Positions 43,044-45,785 of a DNA stretch of 45,785 bases are shown here, piece after piece. The DNA is taken from NCBI GenBank assembly GCA_001898965.1, contig MKVW01000003.1:283013-328797 (forward strand), given 5' to 3'. The stretch comes from Rhizobiales bacterium 62-17 (GTDB taxonomy: Bacteria; Pseudomonadota; Alphaproteobacteria; Rhizobiales; Beijerinckiaceae). Numbering within the stretch: position 1 is the first letter of the stretch; each line of letters starts with the position of its first letter. The translations under genes and the position numbers were made by a program. The notes beneath the pieces are model-generated. The model was given only the letters and a program-made list of their open reading frames with translations. It made no database searches and was not told the DNA's origin.

Positions 43044-44237
43044 ATGACCGGAAAATTTTTATCGGCTGTCGCCGCCTGTAGCCTGTTGCTGGGCGGTTCC
43101 GCCTGGGCGCAAGGCGTCAAAATAGGCATCCTGAACGACCAGTCCGGCGTCTATGCCGATTATGGTGGCAAATGGTCGGTGGAAGCCGCTCGCATGGCGA
43201 TCGAGGATTTCGGCGGCTCGGTTCTGGGGCAGAAGGTGGAACTCGTCACCGCCGACCATCAGAACAAGCCGGACCTGGCCGTCAGCATCGCCCGCAAGTG
43301 GTATGACGTCGATGGCGTCGACATGATCACTGAATTGACCACGTCCTCGGTGGCTTTGGCGGTTCAGGATTTGACCAAGCAGATGAAGAAGATCGACATC
43401 GTGATCGGTGCGGCGACCTCGCGCATCAGTGGCGATGCCTGTTCTCCCTATGGGTTTCACTGGTCGTTCGACACCCGCTCATTGGCGGTAGGCACTGGCG
43501 GTGCTTTGACCGAGCAGGGCGGCAATACCTGGTATTTCCTGACCGCCGACTATGCCTTCGGTTATTCGCTGGAAGAAGACACGTCGGCGATCGTCAAGGC
43601 CAAGGGCGGCAAGGTGTTGGGCGCGGTGCGCCATCCGTTGAATTCGTCCGATTTCTCGTCCTTCCTGTTGCAGGCGCAAAGTTCGAAGGCGAAGGTCATC
43701 GGGCTCGCCAATGCTGGTCTTGATACGATCAATTCGATCAAGCAGGCGTCGGAATTCGGCATCGTCGCCGGCGGCCAGAAAATGGCAGGCTTGCTGATGA
43801 CCCTGGCGGAAGTGCATGGCCTCGGCTTGCAGGCGGCGCAAGGCCTGGTGCTGACCGAATCCTATTATTGGGATCGCGACGACAGATCACGCGCCTTCGC
43901 CGAACGCTATTTCAAGCGCACTGGCCGGATGCCCAGCATGATCCAGGCCGGCACCTATTCGGCGACCCTGCAATATTTGAAGGCGGTCAAGGCGGCCAAC
44001 AGCAAGGACAGCGATACGGTGGCCAAGAAGCTGCGCGAAATGCCTGTCGACGATGACGTGTTTAACGGCGGCAAGGTGCTGGCGAACGGCCGCATGGTGC
44101 ATGACGTCTATCTGTTCGAGGTCAAGAAGCCGTCCGAGTCGAAGCGGCCGTGGGATTATTACAAGCTGCTCGCCACGGTGCCGGGCAATCAGGCCTATCC
44201 GAGCGCGGCGGAAAGCGGGTGCCCGCTGACCAAGTGA
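43044..44237 (+). CDS. Second LivK-type periplasmic binding protein
   Basis: A 397-residue receptor with a signal peptide (about residues 1-22, ending LLGGSAWAQ), then VKIGILNDQSGVYADYGG. It shares long identical pieces with the product of 39833-41050, for example HPLNSSDFSSFLLQAQ, KVIGLANAG (IIGLANAG in the other), and FEVKKPSESK.PWDYYKL, so the two are paralogues. The segments around residues 95-130 differ more (LTKQMKKIDIVIGAATSRIS against NNIVREKNGVYINSGAAASD), which may change the ligand. GAGGAGGG lies about 6 nt before the ATG. Transcription is separate from the transporter operon and ends at a strong terminator. Confidence 0.9.
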   Translation: MTGKFLSAVAACSLLLGGSAWAQGVKIGILNDQSGVYADYGGKWSVEAARMAIEDFGGSVLGQKVELVTADHQNKPDLAVSIARKWYDVDGVDMITELTTSSVALAVQDLTKQMKKIDIVIGAATSRISGDACSPYGFHWSFDTRSLAVGTGGALTEQGGNTWYFLTADYAFGYSLEEDTSAIVKAKGGKVLGAVRHPLNSSDFSSFLLQAQSSKAKVIGLANAGLDTINSIKQASEFGIVAGGQKMAGLLMTLAEVHGLGLQAAQGLVLTESYYWDRDDRSRAFAERYFKRTGRMPSMIQAGTYSATLQYLKAVKAANSKDSDTVAKKLREMPVDDDVFNGGKVLANGRMVHDVYLFEVKKPSESKRPWDYYKLLATVPGNQAYPSAAESGCPLTK

Positions 44238-44259
44238 GCGCGCGGTTTTCGAAGCAAGA

Positions 44260-44284
44260 AAGCCCGGTTTGACCGGGCTTTTTT
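44260..44284 (+). terminator. Strong intrinsic terminator after the second receptor gene
   Basis: AAGCCCGG (44260-44267) pairs with CCGGGCTT (44273-44280) around the loop TTTGA and runs into six T residues (44279-44284). It lies 22 bp past the stop codon. The A residues before the stem also give partial termination for the convergent monooxygenase gene. Confidence 0.9.
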
Positions 44285-44291
44285 ATGAGCA

Positions 44292-45533
44292 TTACGCGGC
44301 GCGTTTCTCTTCCTCGGGCCGTTCCCATTCTTCGCGATGGTCATAGACCCAGGCAAAGCTCGGCGCGAAACGCAGGAAGAGCGGCATCAGCAAACTCTGG
44401 ATGAAGCTGATCACCGGGCCATGCCGTTTGCTGTTGCCGCTGTGGCGGCCGAAGGCGATCACCTTTTCGGTGCGCTCGCGGCGCTTTTCGACAAATGTCG
44501 CGAAGGCCATCTCTGCGGTCGGCGCATCGCGCAGCTCGCGCGCCATGACGAGGGCATCTTCCAGCGCCATCGAGACACCTTGGCCCGAATGCGGGCTAAC
44601 CGCATGGGCGGCATCGCCGATCAAGGCAACCCGGCCCGATGACCAGGCCGGCAGCGAGGGCATGTCGAAAATATCGAGCGGCGGGATTACCCGGGTGGTC
44701 TTGGTGAGCATGGCGCGGATTTCCGGCGACCAATCGTTGCCTGCCGCCAGCAATGCTTGCTTGCCCGCATCACCCATCAACGCGGCGCGGCTTGCGGCAT
44801 CGAGCGGCTTGTCGCGGGCAAGCGCATACCACCAGAAGGCGCCGTCGGCGGTGCCGCGGTCGCCGAAGGCATAGCCGATGAAGGCCTTGGTGCCATAGAT
44901 GAGATGCATCACATGTTCGCCGTTGGGCTCGACATTCGGCACGGCGCTGTTGGGTAGAAAACCGCCGGCGCCGACGAGGCCGGTAAAGGCAGGCTCCGGC
45001 GCGTCGGGCAGAATGCAGCGGCGCACGCGTGAGCGGATGCCGTCGGCGCCAATCAGAATGTCGCCTTGCGCCTCGCTTCCATCTTCGAACGTGGCGTTTA
45101 CGCGCGTGCCGTCGTCGTCGATCGCGGCGAGGCGTTTGCCGTAATGAACGGCGATGCCGCGCGCGGCGGCGGCTTCCAGCAGCATTGCGTGAAAGACCGC
45201 GCGGGACAACGCGATGGCCGGGCGTCCGGCGCCGGCGGTCTGGCCATAGGCCATGGTGCCGAGCAGGCGGCCCTTGGGCGTGTGAAAGGCCATGCTCGTG
45301 ATGGGCGTGCCGGCGGCGGCGACCTGGTCGGCAAGCCCGATCTGGGCCAGTATGTTCATGCCGTTGGGGGCAATGCAGATGGCGCCGCCGATATCGGCCA
45401 ATTCGGGATGGGCTTCATAGATCGCCGACCGAATGCCGGCCTTGTCCAGGAATAGGGCCAGCGCCGGTCCGGCGATGCCGCCGCCGACGATCAAGACATG
45501 GCGAGAGGGTAAAGTGTTGCGAAACGAGGACAT
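44292..45533 (-). CDS. FAD-dependent monooxygenase (salicylate-hydroxylase-like)
   Basis: A 413-residue group-A flavoprotein hydroxylase that would use NAD(P)H and O2 to hydroxylate an aromatic ring. Seen: the FAD Rossmann motif VGGGIAGPALALFLDKAG (16-33) with EAHPEL after the second strand, the DG motif DILIGADGIRSRVRR (about 155-170) and the FAD-ribityl GD motif VALIGDAAHAVSPHSGQG (about 296-313). No C-terminal extra domain. The ATG at 45533 is preferred because GGAG lies 7 nt upstream; the frame extends to 45551. It diverges from a MarR gene with a near-perfect palindrome between them, which suggests substrate-induced derepression. The substrate is unknown. Confidence 0.9.
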   Translation of the reverse strand: MSSFRNTLPSRHVLIVGGGIAGPALALFLDKAGIRSAIYEAHPELADIGGAICIAPNGMNILAQIGLADQVAAAGTPITSMAFHTPKGRLLGTMAYGQTAGAGRPAIALSRAVFHAMLLEAAAARGIAVHYGKRLAAIDDDGTRVNATFEDGSEAQGDILIGADGIRSRVRRCILPDAPEPAFTGLVGAGGFLPNSAVPNVEPNGEHVMHLIYGTKAFIGYAFGDRGTADGAFWWYALARDKPLDAASRAALMGDAGKQALLAAGNDWSPEIRAMLTKTTRVIPPLDIFDMPSLPAWSSGRVALIGDAAHAVSPHSGQGVSMALEDALVMARELRDAPTAEMAFATFVEKRRERTEKVIAFGRHSGNSKRHGPVISFIQSLLMPLFLRFAPSFAWVYDHREEWERPEEEKRAA

Positions 45534-45593
45534 TTTGGAGCTCCGAGGCAACCGCTGGCGGTTTTGGAGTGGACAAGGTATGCTGAATATCTT

Positions 45594-45614
45594 ATAGTTA
45601 GATAATCAAACTAT
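45594..45614. promoter_or_regulatory. Candidate MarR operator
   Basis: A 21-bp palindrome: ATAGTT (45594-45599), A, GAT, central A, ATC, A, AACTAT (45609-45614). All pairs match except 45600/45608. The TTAGATAATCAAA core is like many MarR-family boxes. It ends 4 bp before the marR ATG and 60 bp before the divergent monooxygenase ATG, so one site could control both. Confidence 0.7.
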
Positions 45615-45618
45615 CAGA

Positions 45619-45785
45619 ATGTCAAGCAAAATGCGCGCGGAAACCATTCAAGCTATCGGCATGGCGATGGAGTTGTTTCAGGAGGCGACGGATGCCTTCG
45701 ACGACACGGCGGCCGCTGCGCTCGGCCTCAATCGAACCGATCTCAAATGCGTCAACATCATCGTCCGGCACGGGCCGGTCGCGGC
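45619..45785 (+). CDS. MarR-family transcriptional regulator, N-terminal part (runs off the window)
   Basis: The first 55 codons only. The frame reads MSSKMRAETIQAIGMAMELF then QEATDAFDDTAAAALGLNRT and DLKCVNIIVRHGPVA. The ALGLNRTDL...I...GP pattern is the opening of the MarR winged helix (helices 1-3). Two in-frame ATGs (45619, 45631) are possible, and neither has a clear ribosome binding site. It diverges from the FAD monooxygenase with a palindromic site just upstream, typical of MarR repressors of aromatic catabolism genes. The ligand is presumably an aromatic compound, by inference only. Confidence 0.75.
   Translation, partial: MSSKMRAETIQAIGMAMELFQEATDAFDDTAAAALGLNRTDLKCVNIIVRHGPVA

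Overview
The window reads as chromosomal DNA of a GC-rich alphaproteobacterium, most likely of the order Hyphomicrobiales (Rhizobiales). The grounds are a DUF2865 protein (a family I know only from that group), the strong G/C bias at third codon positions, TTG starts with good ribosome binding sites, and the DUF423, TIGR02444 and UBP-zinc-finger content. Coding density is high. I see no rRNA, tRNA, CRISPR array, transposase, integrase or phage gene. The order is inferred from gene content, not from a database match.

Layout. 1-3.8 kb: the start of a TetR regulator with paired operators, a DUF3313-type lipoprotein, a divergent HxlR regulator and FMN azoreductase, a 567-bp non-coding stretch rich in inverted repeats, a KGG-repeat stress protein and a TIGR02444 protein. 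3.8-7.4 kb: ubiX, a LacX-type aldose epimerase, folD and a Crp/Fnr regulator. 7.4-10.2 kb: a polyamine-type ABC transporter (ATPase and two permeases) with no binding protein. 10.2-12.3 kb: a molybdate cluster of a ModE-type palindrome, modA, mop and an iron/cobalamin-type (MolA-like) binding protein, with no permease of its own. 12.3-21.5 kb: DUF2721, AsmA, DUF2865 and DUF1330 genes, an RND efflux pump with its adaptor, and DUF423. 21.6-25.0 kb: a glycosyltransferase, an alpha/beta hydrolase, an AraC regulator and a UBP zinc finger.

25-38 kb is an exopolysaccharide (EPS) locus. A six-gene minus-strand operon runs short Wza/GumB-type exporter, GT4 glycosyltransferase, polyprenyl-phosphate glycosylphosphotransferase, secreted protein of unknown function, Wzy/ligase-type polymerase and acyltransferase 3. 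Diverging from it is a Wzc/GumC-like co-polymerase whose cytoplasmic kinase domain has lost its nucleotide-binding motifs. A CelD-type acetyltransferase and a polysaccharide deacetylase follow, and then a 357-residue SecY-like membrane protein that appears to lack the plug and the long cytoplasmic loops. That last gene is the most unusual in the window.

38-44.3 kb: a branched-chain amino-acid/amide-type ABC transporter (livG-livF-livK-livH-livM) with a second, divergently encoded LivK paralogue ending at a strong terminator. 44.3-45.8 kb: an FAD monooxygenase divergent from the start of a MarR regulator, with a near-perfect palindrome just before the marR start.

Recurrent traits are start/stop overlaps (ATGA and TTGA) inside operons and convergent genes whose stop codons abut or overlap.
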